Below are positions 20,969-33,428 of a stretch of 64,000 nucleotides of DNA, piece by piece (the stretch's first letter is position 1; every line of letters starts with the position of its first letter). The notes beneath the pieces were generated by a model. It had not been told where the DNA came from and ran no database searches. It saw only the letters and a program-made list of their open reading frames with translations. The DNA comes from Thelonectria olida (Eukaryota; Ascomycota; Sordariomycetes; Hypocreales; Nectriaceae), in contig JAGPYM010000005.1 of the NCBI GenBank assembly GCA_020736575.1, positions 1,178,001 to 1,242,000 of the forward strand. The letters are read 5' to 3'. Position numbers and translations under genes: made by a program.

Positions 20969-23900
20969 AGATGCATCTATGCGAGATGCCAGCAGACAAC
21001 TCGCATCTAACAGTGAACCTTGTCGCACAAGGATTGTGTGAGTTTGTACAGAGGGAAGGGACAGGCAAAAGATGAGGAGAGAACCGCAGGAATAATTGGA
21101 CCTCCCGTGGTGGTGCATCATCCGTAGCCGCATCGACGAGATAGAGTTGGGGGCCCTGGATGATATTGCGATAGATCAGTTGGAGGCGGCGGCAACTCGA
21201 GGTAATGACGGTAACCTGGACTTTTAAAAGCAAACATCAGCCAGTTTTCTTTTCTGGTCTCAAGAGCAGGTGTCAATGTCCCGATCTGGCCCAACGCAGC
21301 CTCTTGTCGGTATCGAGGTCGCTTCCCACCACGGCGTGTCGTCTCTTCTAAGTCAATTTAGAGAAAGAGGTTGTCAATCCATCGATGCAGTCGACTAGGG
21401 TCATGTGGAGAGGCGTTGAATGGTCTCGATGGATCCAAAATCGGGCCAACCAGATCAAGGGTGGGAAACTGCCGTCGACATTGACAAGGGTGTTAATGAC
21501 AAGGTGTTTATCGCAGCAGTAGAGCCTCTTGGGGCACAAACGTCAACTGCCTGCCTGCTGCGGCCCTGCGTGAGTCTCTCTCCACAGTCCACAGCACAGC
21601 GACATGACATGACATGGGGGACAGATGGGGACACGGGACCAACGACGCAAGACGCGGATCCTCGGTTATCGCAACTGCTCCATTGCTTCGTCTCCAAGCA
21701 AGGGTTTTCCTTTTGGGCCACCATGCACTCACATGGCCCCCTTGAGGCATAACGGCCAAGATTTGCGCGCTCCAACCAGAGACAAGAGAAGAGGCACAGA
21801 ACAGAGACAGACAAAGCCAATTGCCCATTTCAAATGCAATGCAAGAGACTGAATCTGTCCATAAATCCATCTGGCCATGGGATCCATGTGCAATTTCGCT
21901 CTCGCCGCCGCCGCCGTAGCCCGCCGCTGTCATGCAGGCCACAGCCGCAGAGAGCCACCTGGTCCTCCAATGGCAAGCGAAACTCGTCAAAGGCCCAGGA
22001 CAAGAAAAAGTAAAACAACAATGTCTTCGCGGTCAGAGAGGGAAAAAGCAACGACGAAACGTGGAAGTCAGGAGGCAACAGGGCAAGAAACCGTCTGAGA
22101 AGTAGGCATAAAAAGCAAAGAGCAAGGCCTCGACGCTAAGCAGCTAGGGACTATGATCGACAAGGCCAGGCGGCGGCAGCGGCAACGAGCTGAAGCTGAA
22201 GCTGAGAGGGTGAATCAAAGACATGAATGACATGAGAGAAAGCAGCGGCAAAAGCAAAGCTGCCATTGACCCCACGCTTCTTTCATGTCACTTTGGCCTT
22301 GTCTGATACGAAACAGGGAAGATGCGTCGTTCATCGAATGCATCCAAAGAGGGGACCCCAGGCGGGCGGTGGAAATGGCCAATTAGACAGCATGCGGCCA
22401 AGCTGAAAGCTGAACAAGTGCACATTGTCAGTCAGGCAAGGCTTGCAACGACGACGCATACAAAGGAACGTTGCATGATGTCTGATTGATGCGGATGCTG
22501 ATGCTGTAGATGCCTGCTGCCGCGCAAAGGCTGATAAATCGAGACTCTCGGCGACTTGGTTATCACCATAGCCTGTATCGACAATACTGGCGTCGATTGG
22601 CGAATCAACCGGCGTCGACTTTGGACGTGTGAGTGGAAGCCGACGGGAAGCGGCGGGCAGCGACGAAACGACGGCCTTCGACCTCCGGCCCCTCCTCCAG
22701 ACTACGGATACGGTACCGGGGGCGTCTCGGCCAACACTCAATTAGATCCGCTCCTTCGGATGCTTGGAGGACGCCGTGGGACTGGTCCGGATGTCAGTAT
22801 CGTAGCATTCATGGATGCACGTCTCACCTTGGCTCTCTGTTTCTCTGATCAGTCTCTCAACCCTCTCGCAACCATCCCGCTGGCCTCTTACATCTCAACC
22901 TCACTCACCCTCAGCTCGGGCACAGGTCCAGTTCCATGTCTCCGGCAACGACACCGGCTACTTGATTGGGACCGAGAATCTGCCATGTGTGATTCAGTTA
23001 AACAACCTTGTCTGTCGCTCGGCCTAGTCTTGTCTCGCACGCATGAGATAGCCTCGATGGTGCGCATGTATGTCTCATCGGTCAGGGCCTTTTCTTTTTC
23101 CCTAGTAAAGTTGGAGCAAAGCTGGGTCCGGGTACCTTACCTTGACGCTGCCGGCCATTAGACCGCAGTAGACGGGCTAGACCAAGGGCTGACACCAGGC
23201 GGCTTTTGGTGATGAATTGCACCGAGTACGAAGTACTCTCTGCATGCAATGAGTATCAATAACCAGCGCTAATGACTTTTCTTGACCGCTCTGCCCCGAG
23301 TCCTGGCCGTCTGCTCGTCCGGCGTCCGGAACTCTTAGTTCGTAGAGTTTTGGCCTTGTCGCAACGGCGCTGCAGTCGCACGACACCAAAGTCTGTTGTC
23401 GACATCCCCCGGTCGGTGACGCGGTACGAATCACCACCTCTAATCAGCAAAAGGCGGAGGTGGAGACGACGCCAATTGTCTTCTCTCATGTTGCGCGAAG
23501 CAGTTGCTCGATACGTCTCATCACATCCATCACGGATGAACCTCGAAAAAAGGGATAGATATGGGTGGTTGGCGGTTGTGGACCGCGCTCATGTCATGTA
23601 TTCCCCCTCATCTGAATCTGAGCTTTCTTGATGAGCTTTTGTCATTCCCGGATCCATGCTCTTTGAGACTGCGGACGGATCACCCACTGTACAGTAACAG
23701 TAACCCCCCTCCTCCACTTCCCTGGGAGTGATCCACGACGCAGGCGGCAGGCTACCGGCGGTGACCCTCCCCAGAACAATCCAGCCCAGGATTGTGATGA
23801 GGGGATCCAAGGATTTCCAGGGGGTTTGGGGGATCCCAGGACAAGGACCCAGGCCGCGACCTGGCGGGGCTTTCCCCCCTCTAAAAAAAAAAAATCATTT

Positions 23901-24699
23901 CTTGTTGCTTCTTCCCTTGTCAGCTGCCATGAATTGCTGGTGGACGAGTGGAGGAGGGAGAGCGAGGGTGGTTGGGCGGCTCAGCGGACCAGGGCCTCTA
24001 GGGGCATTAGACGGGCTTAGCAAGCGTGAGAGTCCCCAGATAATGCGAAGCGTCGAAGGTCCATATGTACAAAGTACAAGGAGCCGGTTTGTGCGGGTCC
24101 TCTTTTCACAGCGAAGGAGTTCATCGATCGTGTTTGGCGAGGGCTTTTGTTAGATGCGACGGTCGAGCATTAATTAACGAAGCCAGACTATGACCTGGAG
24201 GCGCTCTGACGGACTGGAAACGTTGCCAAAGAACCCAAGTCCCAGGGTTGGGAATCGTCATCGGTATCGGGCCAATGGACATCGCACAGTTTTCCCCGGC
24301 GCGGACCATCAACTCCACTCGTATGGAAACCCCGCAGTCCAAAAACTTTACCCTGTTGTTATGCTGTGTTGTGCTGCTTGGAAGTTCGAAGTAGCTTGCG
24401 TGTGTGGTGTTGATTTCTTGTGCTCCGGGCGTGAGGTGAGCGCGTGTGTGTGGGGAGGGAGGACAGATGTCGACTTGGCAATTGGACAGATTCGTTGGCT
24501 CTTCTTTCGTCTGCAATCGCGGTCGTTGTTCTACCGAGCTGTCTCTGCTGCAGTTTGTGTGCTGTGCGCGCGCATCTTTGTGGTCCGGGGGTAATAGCTA
24601 TGGGGAAAACCCGGTCCCTGTCTTTCTCTTTCGACTTGCCTGGCCTCCAGTGGCAGCTTGTCTGTCTGCAAATGCAGTCGCGGTTGAGGTTGCAGGTGC

Positions 24700-24726
24700 A
24701 TGTGCTGTGCTGTGCTGTGCCGTGCA
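24700..24726. repeat. Pentanucleotide (TGTGC) tandem repeat
   Basis: Four to five copies of TGTGC, the last with a T to C change, intergenic. Confidence 0.7.
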
Positions 24727-25694
24727 TGTGAGCGAGCGAATGTGTGGGTGAGGTGAGGTGCGGCTGCGGCTGCGGGAAAGGGTGCGCGCGAGAGAGTTTA
24801 TCCACATGCCATTCACGGCAGAAACATGTGCTAGGTTGAGAGCCGCGACCCTGTGTCAACCTCGGGCTGGCTGACGACGAACCTGGAACGAACGAGGCAG
24901 AAGAGGATGGAAGTGGCATCTTGTCAGCTAATTCGGCAATTCCCCTGTACATTATCTTAATTATCCGGAAGGACGTTTCTCTCACATCATCAATCAGGAG
25001 TTCAATGTCAACTTCATGTTTCTCCTTGTTAGTCGATCCTGGTCATCCTGATCCATCGCGAATTCAATGATTGATACATCATATCTTCATTGCTAATTCT
25101 CACGTTCTTCTTCACAGGCTCCATCCATTCCTCCATTTATTATCCGCAGCGCCGACCATTGTTTATTTCCAAGGTTCCTAGTTACTGATGATGACTCTCT
25201 AATTGCCCTCTTGCGTCTCATAGCCCAGCCCTAGCCCGCCTGAAGGTCCATCTGCCTCTCAGCACGATTCCCATTACCCATTGACTCCACCTGGCCTCTC
25301 CATAATTCACCATCTATTCCTGCACTTCGTAATTCATTCATTCCATCCTTTTGTCTTCTACCTTTACCCCCTCCTTATTTTATCCCACTCGCTTCCTGTT
25401 TCTTTAATTACTCCGCTTCCTCAAAACGAAGGATAGGAAAAAGAAAAGAAAAAGAAAAAAAGCCATTTTGGCCCACCATTCCCCAAAACGCCAAACTGCG
25501 GCCGTCCAGGGAAGGTACCTTACCCCAGTCTTCATCCACCTCCTGCACGGTCTGCACCTCCCAGGGTTGAGTCCAGTGCGCCTGCCTGTCAAGTCAGCGC
25601 CAGTGCCAACGCCAACCACCAAAAAAAATCCGCCACCACCTGGGCTGCGACCTGCCCGGGCACCTTGCAACTGGCAACTGCACCTGCGCCGCGC

Positions 25695-25719
25695 CTGCCT
25701 CTGCTCTGCTCTGCTCTGC
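25695..25719. repeat. Pentanucleotide (TCTGC) tandem repeat
   Basis: Four copies of TCTGC in tandem, intergenic, just upstream of the presumed AcuK promoter region. Confidence 0.7.
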
Positions 25720-25934
25720 ACCCTTCATCGCCAGTTACCTTAGGTCCATATCCATATCCGCACATCCACACAATCCACTCCAACATCCACACATCCCACC
25801 GCCTCGCATCGTCGCCTGACCTCGATGAGGTGGACTTGAATTCCGTCCTCTCGTCACTCAGAATCCCGGCCACTGACCGCTGTCGTCTTATTTTGGGAAT
25901 TGCCTCCCTCGCGCATTCGAAACTCCGTTTATTA

Positions 25935-26030
25935 TCTCCCCTCATCCTCTTCTGTTCCTTCTTTTTTTCCCTCTCTTCCTTTCCTCGCCCGCTCTCCTCT
26001 TCTCCCTCCCCCTCCCCCCCTCTCCTAATT
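25935..26030 (+). promoter_or_regulatory. CT-rich tract, candidate core promoter of the AcuK-like gene
   Basis: A stretch of nearly pure C and T (for example CTTCTTTTTTTCCCTCTC) lies about 1.05-1.15 kb before the start codon at 27075. Long pyrimidine tracts just upstream of transcription starts are typical of fungal regulatory genes with long leaders. This is inference from composition only. Confidence 0.35.
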
Positions 26031-27054
26031 CCATCTTTGCGCCCCTTGTCTGGCTCGCATGCCTCATCTCTGCACAACACTACGCTGTCGTCACAGCCTG
26101 CTATTACGGTCGCCGACGCCGTGTGAGCTGCTGAAGTGTGTTGCTGCGGGCTGAGAGCTTGGGTGCAGCCAATTCTGATGGCCGCCGGGTAGCTGCATTC
26201 CCCTCCTCCTCCGTTCTCTGCCGTTTGCCTTCTCTTCGGCTCCTCCTCACTTCCGTACAATCGCCTCGTGCAGTCGCATTGTGCTGTGTGGTCGCCTTGT
26301 GTCGCATCCAGGCGCTCACCTTCCAAATCCACCCTCAGTGTCTCGCCCGCAACCCGTCCGGACTCGAGTTCACCTCGTCCTCCGCATGAAAACCGCGCCG
26401 CCGCCTTCCTCGTCTTCTCCTCTGTGACGACATTCGCGACTTCATACTACTCGCCACTTGCCGTCTATTGACTCTCGCACGTCGCACAAGAACGCCTCTT
26501 TGTGTCCTCCATCACAACGCCAAGTCCATTGGACCTCGTCCGAACACGCCCCGTCCAGAATACGAGCCCTCCGACCGATTCCTGTCTGTCCTAAGCCACA
26601 AGGCTTCCCGTCATCCTGCCGGTCGCCCACAGCTTTATACTTGGCTCCCAACTCTCATCTTACGCAGCAGCCACCCGCAGCGCCCACCCGCCGCAGCCGC
26701 TCCCAAGCCTATACATACATCTCATAGACACGCGCGAATCTCCGCTCAGCCACATATTCAGGGGGAAAGGTCTTGCGCGCATCATTCTGCCGCCGTGGGG
26801 TCCGTTGTCCTCGTGAACAGCCTTCTTCGTGGCTCTAATTCGACGACAGTCCTGTCCCTTCTTGGCTGTGTCACGAAGACTTGACTTAGCTTGGTTTCGC
26901 AAGGTATTGAATGGGGTGACAAGAACCAGGTATTGGGTTGTCGGAGTCTGTATTCCCGGGCTGCTTGTGCTACAGTCAAAGTCCAGGGTGCCTTCTAGCT
27001 GAAAAGGGAGATTTCCCAGCCGTCATTGTTGGGTTGCGTCACTGCCAGGGCTTG

Positions 27055-27063
27055 TATATAAAA
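27055..27063 (+). promoter_or_regulatory. TATA-like box directly before the AcuK-like start codon
   Basis: TATATAAAA ends 11 nt before the ATG at 27075. A TATA box this close cannot direct a transcript that contains that ATG with a usual leader. It is either chance or serves a shorter transcript starting at an inner ATG (codons 5, 16 or 32). Confidence 0.35.
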
Positions 27064-27074
27064 CCTAAGACACC

Positions 27075-29281
27075 ATGCCGCACGAGATGGAAGAGACTGG
27101 TCCAGAGGTCTCAGATGTCATGTCTGAGAACGAGGACGAGCCGGAGACTTTTCTCAGAGACGACGACAAAATGGAGCAGAGCACTACCGAAAGCACCACC
27201 GAGGTCAAGAAGAAGTACGACCCAAAGGATCCCCTGCGCCCTAGGAGGAAGAAGGCGCGGAGAGCATGCTTTGCTTGTCAAAGGGCCCATTTGACCTGTG
27301 GTAAGTCAACCTGTTGCAGCGTGCTTGAATCATCTCGATCATCCCAGTGAAGTTTGATCTGTGTTTCCTGTTCCCCTCGCTGAAAGTTTGCTCTCGAGCA
27401 ACTGCTGGGCTACAAATGGGCATGTCACCACAAAAAGGGAAGCAACTGACATCTTCATTATAGGAGATGAGAGGCCCTGTCAGAGGTGTATTAAGCGTGG
27501 CCTTGCCGATGCTTGTCAGGACGGTGTTCGCAAGAAGGCCAAATACCTCCACGATGCTCCCCCAGAGGCTCTTCGACCGGTCCTAGGACCCAACTACAAT
27601 CCCAACCCAGGCACTCGACCCAATGGCCACCGCCAGAACTCCAGCCAGTCGGACAACATGTCGACTGCAGGCAGCACGTTCTTCCAAGGGAGCACTGCAT
27701 CTTTCCCTGTCTACTCAACTGGCGGGCAGACGCCGGTTGCTCTTCCTGATGGTCTACCCTTCCCTACGCAAACATCTCCCACCGCCTTCCAAGGTGCGGC
27801 ACCGAACACCCAGGCTCAGATGAACAACATAATCGCTGGCAACGCCATGGACTTTAATGCCCTATTTGATCCCAGCAACCCAGCTTTGTACAATTTTGAT
27901 CTCGAAGGCCTCAACTTCGGTAGTCAATACGCCGGATGGGAATTTGGAATTCTTAACAAGATGGCTCTCGGCGCTGAGACACCCCCGAGAGAGAACTCTT
28001 TATCGCAGACTCCTACGACTGACGCCAACTACGCCGCCCTGTTTACCAATGGCAATGGCTCTGGTTATGATCATCCTATGCTCGGTGCTGACTTTTCTGG
28101 ACTCGACCACAACAATCAATCTCTGTATGCGCAGGGCAATTTGCAACACGGACTTCCCCACGCATATGCCATTGCAGCTGGACCGACGAGTCTTCACAGC
28201 CCCAGTACGGACACGACAGCAAGTCCCCATTCGGGAGCTGGCATGGATGGGTCTCCCAACCATGCCAACACTTTTGCTGGCATCCCGCCCATTTCAACAC
28301 CGGCGCCTAGGCCAAGGCACAAGCACGCGAAGGGTCCTCAGTCAATTCTCGGTAAGAGACAACGAGACTCATCTGCCATCTACGAGAGCGTCAAGGAGCC
28401 TTACCCGTATACAGCCGGGTTTCACAACATGGTTGGTGTGCTGCGAAGGCGCCTACCTGGCACCAAGCTCCTGAAGATTGCCAAGGCTCTCGGCGAGATT
28501 CGGCCTTCGTTCATCTCATGTACAAAGGACCTGACACGCCAAGATCTCGTCTTCATGGAGAAATGCTTCCAGCGGACGCTGGTTGAGTATGATGACTTTC
28601 TTCAACACTGCTGCGCTCCGACTGTCGTCTGTCGAAGATCGGGAGAAGTCGCAGCGGTGAACAAGGAGTTTACCGCCCTAACGGGCTGGACTAAAGATGT
28701 GCTCCTAGGCAAGGAGCCCAACAACAACGTTTACGATCGGTCTGCCGATCGGTCTGCCAATGGAACACCGTCTCATGACAGCAACTCTGGGGCCGAGATG
28801 ACGACACCTCGTCTCCAGAATGCGACACTGGACTCCAACAACGGCAGGCCGCAACCAGTGTTCCTAGCGGAACTACTCGACGATGATAGCGTGGTCGAAT
28901 TTTATCAAGACTTCTCGCAGCTTGCATTCGAGGATAGTCGAGGCAAGGTCCAGCGGAGCTGTGGACTGGTGAAATACCGGACGCAGCAGAGCCTCGAACC
29001 CAAGGATCCAACACCACACAAGGATCCTCGCACAAGTATTCTAAGCAATCGTGTGACACGGATCGATGGCGAGCATGGCATTTCCAGAATTGAAAAGGAT
29101 GGAAAGGTCGAATGCACATATTGCTGGACCATCAAGCGAGACGTCTTTGATATTCCCATGATGATTATTATCAATGTAAGTCGATGACCTCTGTGTAGCA
29201 TGATGAGCCTTGGCACTGATATTGACCCAGTTTCTACCACGATACTATCCGGACCAAGGTCCCCAGCAGTTGGCAGTGTAA
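27075..29281 (+). CDS. acuK: Zn2Cys6 transcription activator of gluconeogenesis, AcuK/ERT1 type, with PAS domain
   Basis: Three exons, 27075-27300, 27464-29175 and 29231-29281, give 662 residues. The first intron splits the zinc cluster, and the last exon adds only [16 protein letters not shown]. The Zn2Cys6 cluster is complete: C65-x2-C68-x6-C75-x5-C81-x2-C84-x8-C93, with a basic RPRRKKARR lead and the family block [23 protein letters not shown] after it. The middle (100-330) is Ser/Asn/Gln/Pro-rich. A PAS domain lies around residues 450-490 ([26 protein letters not shown]), and conserved sequence continues to the end. AcuK-type factors activate PEP carboxykinase and fructose-bisphosphatase genes on acetate and other non-sugar carbon sources. 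A nuclear location is expected. Confidence 0.94.
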
Positions 29282-29716
29282 CCTCGCTGGAGGGCTCCTT
29301 GTTTGATACGTTCTTTCTCCCTTTATTTTGTTTGGGAGGCTTTCTTTTTCTATGAGCATTTGCAACTCTCTTTGATCTTTGGGGGAGGAAGAAGAGAGAG
29401 CAGAGGCAGAGCATAGTTCCTAGCCCCTTGATGGGGACAACCAGTCATGATTTAGTTCATGCACTGTGCATTGGTCATTAATGCCGTCATTGGATGCGGC
29501 TACGATATTGGTGGAGGGGGGTTTCGCATGATACCAACGCAGTGATTTATGTCAGAATTGCGAACCATGAACAAAAAAAGAAGTCGTTGTTTTTCTCTAA
29601 GATCCGTCTATCCCAGAACTCCCGGCGTAGTTTCTTTACTCTGGCCCCTAAATGACCGTCTCGACACATCAATCGCTTGCTAACCATTCGCTCGACGTAA
29701 CAGCTGGTTGATTCAC
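29282..29716. other. Convergent intergenic region
   Basis: This lies between the stops of the AcuK-like gene and riboflavin kinase and should hold both 3' UTRs. No gene seen. Confidence 0.6.
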
Positions 29717-30354
29717 TCAAGCAGATCTAATCAGCCACTCCACATCAAGGCTCCCATCGACTTCAGGTCCCCCAACGACAAGGCCCTTGGAAGGAGCCCA
29801 GCTGGGACGGGCTAGGCTATTCTTGGCGACTTCGCAGTCAAAGTTGATATCGTCAATGAGGGCGTCGAGGCTCTTGTAGTCCTTCTCTTCGCGGATGAAG
29901 CCGAGGATGAGCAGGCGCATGGGCACGTTGTAAAAGTCGGCGGTGAACTTGTGCAGGACGTGGACCTCTGCGCTGCGGATGGTGTTTTTGTAGAAGGGGT
30001 TGTAGCCGATGGACATGACCATAGGGAAGACGTGGAAGGCGGACGAGGAAGACGAGGCGGGGTGGTCGGGGTGCGAGGCGGGCAGCGCGAGAGAGGCGTA
30101 GCCGAAGTAGACGCCCGAGGGGATGGCGGCGATCCAAGGGGTTTCGGCGTCGTCGACGGGGAGGTTTGCGGTGGGGATGCCGAGCTGCGGGTTGGATGTG
30201 AGTCTTCTGTTTGCGATTTAGGTGTGCGACGGGAGAGCAAACGTACCTCCTTTGATCCTCGTCCAAAGCCGGAAATGACCTTGCCCTCCATTGTGTATGG
30301 GTATGGAGTTCCTGGGCCAGAGTCGGGGCCGACGACGGAGGGGCGTGAAGACAT
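29717..30354 (-). CDS. fmn1: Riboflavin kinase
   Basis: Two exons, 30354-30247 and 30184-29717, with an intron GTACGT...CGCAG, encode 191 residues. The enzyme phosphorylates riboflavin with ATP to FMN, the first step of flavin cofactor synthesis. Family motifs span the splice: GKVISGFGRGSKE then LGIPTANLP with the ATP/Mg-binding PTAN, followed by SGVYFGYASL, SIGYNPFYKNTIRSAEVHVLHKF and LGFIREEKDYKSLDALIDDI. There is no FAD synthetase domain, as expected for a eukaryotic monofunctional kinase. There is no clear transit peptide. The start codon is followed by a short Ser/Pro-rich leader. Confidence 0.95.
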
Positions 30355-31399
30355 GATGATGACGGAGGAAGGCTTTGTGCGAAATGTGAGAGAGATATAC
30401 GAATATATGAGTGTTGACTCTGCGCGGGAAGGCAGTCTATCTGTTGTGATCCAAGAAAGACGGGGGAATTGGAATCCAAGAAACAACAACAAGTCTAAAC
30501 AGAAACAGCGCGCCTGCTGGTATTATCGGAGAGCGATTGCCTAGGAAGAAAAGAAAGAAGAGGAGGGTGGTGAGGCAGCTTATGTGATCGTCCCCGTTCT
30601 AGTAGTTATCGGAGGGAGGGGCATAAGTTATCGTGCCCGCTGATTGAAAATGGTGGGGTAATTGGATTGGCCAGTCCCGTCGCATTTTGCGAATAATTAG
30701 GGGACCAGAACCCGCAGACAGGGCCGAGAAACGGGACCCGGCGCGGGGCAGAAACGATGCCGAAGTGCGAGGTCCGGAGTGAAGTTTGCTGCGTGCTTAC
30801 GGTCGGTTGATGCCTGTGGCTTCCATTGCATCCGATCTTGTTCTCAAAAGTCCACGATTCATCGTCACATCAAAGGCCTGCAGTGCTCATGAGTGGGAAA
30901 GCCCTCTTCTTAATGCCAAGAGGTTGATAGACCCAATGCTGCACGACTCCAGCATCCTCTTGGCAGCACGTGTGTCAGCTTACGAACTCATGAATCCGAC
31001 GTCGTCTTCCCGATGAATAGTCATACACAAGGGGTTTGTTCATTACATATATCCCATTCTAAGATACATCCTTGGCTTTAGAGATTCGTTCCCTCAGACA
31101 AAACTTGAAGCTATCCCACTTGACTCATCTTCGCCAAACACCCATCGCGTCTGGCGCAATCGAGCCTGCTACTTCCAGCAACAAAATGATACATAATGAG
31201 CTCCATCGACTGTACCCTTCCAATTAACATATCCCCTTATCAGTAGACTAACATATGACAGTTGGGGAGTTTGACCTTGGGCTATTCTTTCATTGCTTCA
31301 TCGTGGCCAGATAAACAACCAACTATGGTCATGGGAAGTTGTTAGTCCCCTGAAGACAAAACAATCGTCATGATATGACCTCGATCATACCATTATCTT
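30355..31399. other. Intergenic region between riboflavin kinase and FMP52
   Basis: This holds the riboflavin kinase promoter and FMP52 3' flank, both genes on the minus strand. Frames here are short and unrecognised. Confidence 0.55.
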
Positions 31400-32143
31400 T
31401 TACTGGGCCTGGACCTTGTCTTCTGGCGCAGCTTGAGAAGCAGGGGTTGAGTCAACATGACCCAGCTTGATAATCTCATCTGCATAGAGAATCCAGTATT
31501 TGCTGGGTGCCTTGCCCTCGTCGGCCAACTGAGCGGCACGAACAGCTGCCCTGCCAATCACTTCGGCCTCCTGGCCAAGGTGGTTCTTCAATCCTGTGCT
31601 GATCGACCCCAGCACCCGAACGGCAGTCTGGAGCTGGCTCTCGCCCATGCGACTCTGCTCTCTGTGGCCGAGAATCATGCCGGGTTTCAAGATAATGGCT
31701 TGCTCAAAGTCCAGGTCCTTGATGGCGTCCTCAACGCCGTTCTTCATCTGGCCGTACGGGAACCTACTCGCAATCAGGCCGCGGGTGCCTCCGCTGGAAA
31801 TGAAGACAAAGGTCCGCGAGCCCTTTTCCTTGGCAGCCTTAGCCAGCTCGATGTTGAGGTCGTGGTCAATCTTCCATTGTTCGGCGAGGCTGCCAGCGGC
31901 GGCACGGGTAGTACCGAGGGCGGAGAAGACGGTGGCGGGGGTTGGGTTCAGGTCCTTGAGGACGGTGGACCACTTGGTGGTGTCGGTCTCGATGAGGGCG
32001 TTGAGGAGCGGCGAGGTCGCTTTGGGAGCGCGACGGGTGATGGTGTTGACGGGCTTGTACAGGTCGGTGGCGAGGAGGGTGGAGAGGATGTGGGAACCGA
32101 CGAGGCCGGTCGAGCCGATGACGGCAGTGGATAGCGAGGACAT
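31400..32143 (-). CDS. fmp52: FMP52-like mitochondrial NAD(P)-binding protein
   Basis: A single exon, 247 residues. The N-terminus AVIGSTGLVGS carries the Rossmann-type glycine motif G10-x2-G13-x2-G16. Further family sequence includes VFSALGTTRAAAGS, IDHDLNIELAKAAKEKG, TFVFISSGGTRG and RFPYGQMKNGVEDAIKDLDF. This is the atypical short-chain dehydrogenase group that includes yeast Fmp52 and animal HTATIP2/TIP30. Yeast Fmp52 is found in the mitochondrial outer membrane; its reaction is unknown. There is no typical transit peptide. The C-terminal 20 residues are Gln/Ala-rich. The frame is strongly GC3-biased, which also gives a long antisense shadow. Confidence 0.93.
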   Translation of the reverse strand: MSSLSTAVIGSTGLVGSHILSTLLATDLYKPVNTITRRAPKATSPLLNALIETDTTKWSTVLKDLNPTPATVFSALGTTRAAAGSLAEQWKIDHDLNIELAKAAKEKGSRTFVFISSGGTRGLIASRFPYGQMKNGVEDAIKDLDFEQAIILKPGMILGHREQSRMGESQLQTAVRVLGSISTGLKNHLGQEAEVIGRAAVRAAQLADEGKAPSKYWILYADEIIKLGHVDSTPASQAAPEDKVQAQ

Positions 32144-33428
32144 GGCGATGGTGATGTAAGTTGGGATGGTAAGTTGTGATTCAAAGTCGACGATGAATTT
32201 CGAGGAAGGAATTCGTGATTGACAGGGGTATCTAGTAGTCGAGAAGAATATGAAGGACTCGGGGTATCAGAGACAAGACGATGGAATATTATTGCGAGGA
32301 ACAACAGATGGAAACAAGAACGAGTCGACGACGTCAGGTCATGCTTCCAGGGTTAAATACCGTGGAAGCATCGGGGTTAAGGAATCGCCGCAGATGTCAC
32401 CCGTCTTCGAAGCCATGTTCCACCAACGTTTTTTCTCCCTGTCTGATTTCTAGGTCATTCTCGGGCCCTGCGGAGCGGACTTGGACAGAAGCATGGACCC
32501 GTCCTTCAAGCTCTAAGTTCAGTGGTATTCCAGGTGACGCCATAGCTCACTGCGACTTCCATGCTCCATTGGGTTATTTTTGGCCGCGGCATCGCCCAGA
32601 ATAGGTCTGTGAATTTGAGCACAGCTTTGCCAGTACGTAGAGTGGGAAAAGCTGCTGGATGGGTGTGATATAGTGTTGACTTCGTAGCCGGAACTGACCT
32701 CTCTGAAGCTCGAAGTGAGTATTTGCCTATCGAACGCGAGTCAGCATCGACAGCCGATTAAGTGCTGACACGACAGCCCCACGACCTTTGTTCTCTTACT
32801 TCCACTGTCACATGCCCTCGGGTGTATGTGGTGAAATTCGTTCATCAGCATCTCAATTTCCTCGACAAGTTCCTAGCAGACTAATATCTAGCGCAATATA
32901 CGAGAACTTAGCAACATGTATTGGGGACAGCTACGTTGATCACGAAGCTCTTTTGAGCAGATGAATCTGGACTTTCCATCTGTTTTATGACTGTCATTCA
33001 AGTAACTTTACGTACGAGAAGAGTCCCAATCAATAATACAAAAGTAGCCTTGAATACAATGACACTTGCAGCATCTAGAAATTCATCTCCAAACATGCTC
33101 ATCATCACACTTGTTAATTTCTTTCCCGCTGAGCCCGGGGACCGCCCGTTGGCCTCGACGAAGCAACAACTTGTGCGGGGTGGCACTCTGTCCGAGCGGC
33201 CTACCCTGGATTACCCCACCACTCCGTAAAGCAGCGATCGACGGGTATCTCAGTACAACGGAGCCGCGACATCACCCCTCTGCCTAGAACCGACTCTCTT
33301 CGTCCGTACCTATCCGTCAGCCGCGCAACGTCTTGTACTCCCTTTTTCGTTCCTCATTTCCCTTGAATATTGATACTAAAACCTATTTTCATCTACTCAA
33401 GCTTCAATATCGTCAAGCGTAGCTCACA
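32144..33428. promoter_or_regulatory. Divergent intergenic region between FMP52 and the RING protein gene
   Basis: About 1.3 kb containing both promoters. The part 32640-33130 is AT-richer than average. No gene is supported here, and no TATA box or operator could be tied to either gene with confidence. Confidence 0.45.

Larger units (their letters stand above)
18791..27074. other. Gene-poor stretch of about 8.3 kb upstream of the AcuK-like gene
   Basis: No open frame here shows a domain, membrane pattern or splice-consistent extension on either strand. Visible structure includes an imperfect tandem duplication (19596-19860), a GTT microsatellite near 19975, a run of 19 G (20950-20968), and pentanucleotide repeats near 24702 and 25698. 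A long CT-rich tract at roughly 25935-26030 looks like a core promoter and would give the AcuK-like mRNA a leader of around 1 kb. The rest is of ordinary base composition without obvious transposon remnants. Confidence 0.55.

Noticed and set aside
31457..32134. 225-codon antisense frame over FMP52
   Set aside because: Antisense shadow; the minus strand encodes a complete FMP52 family protein.
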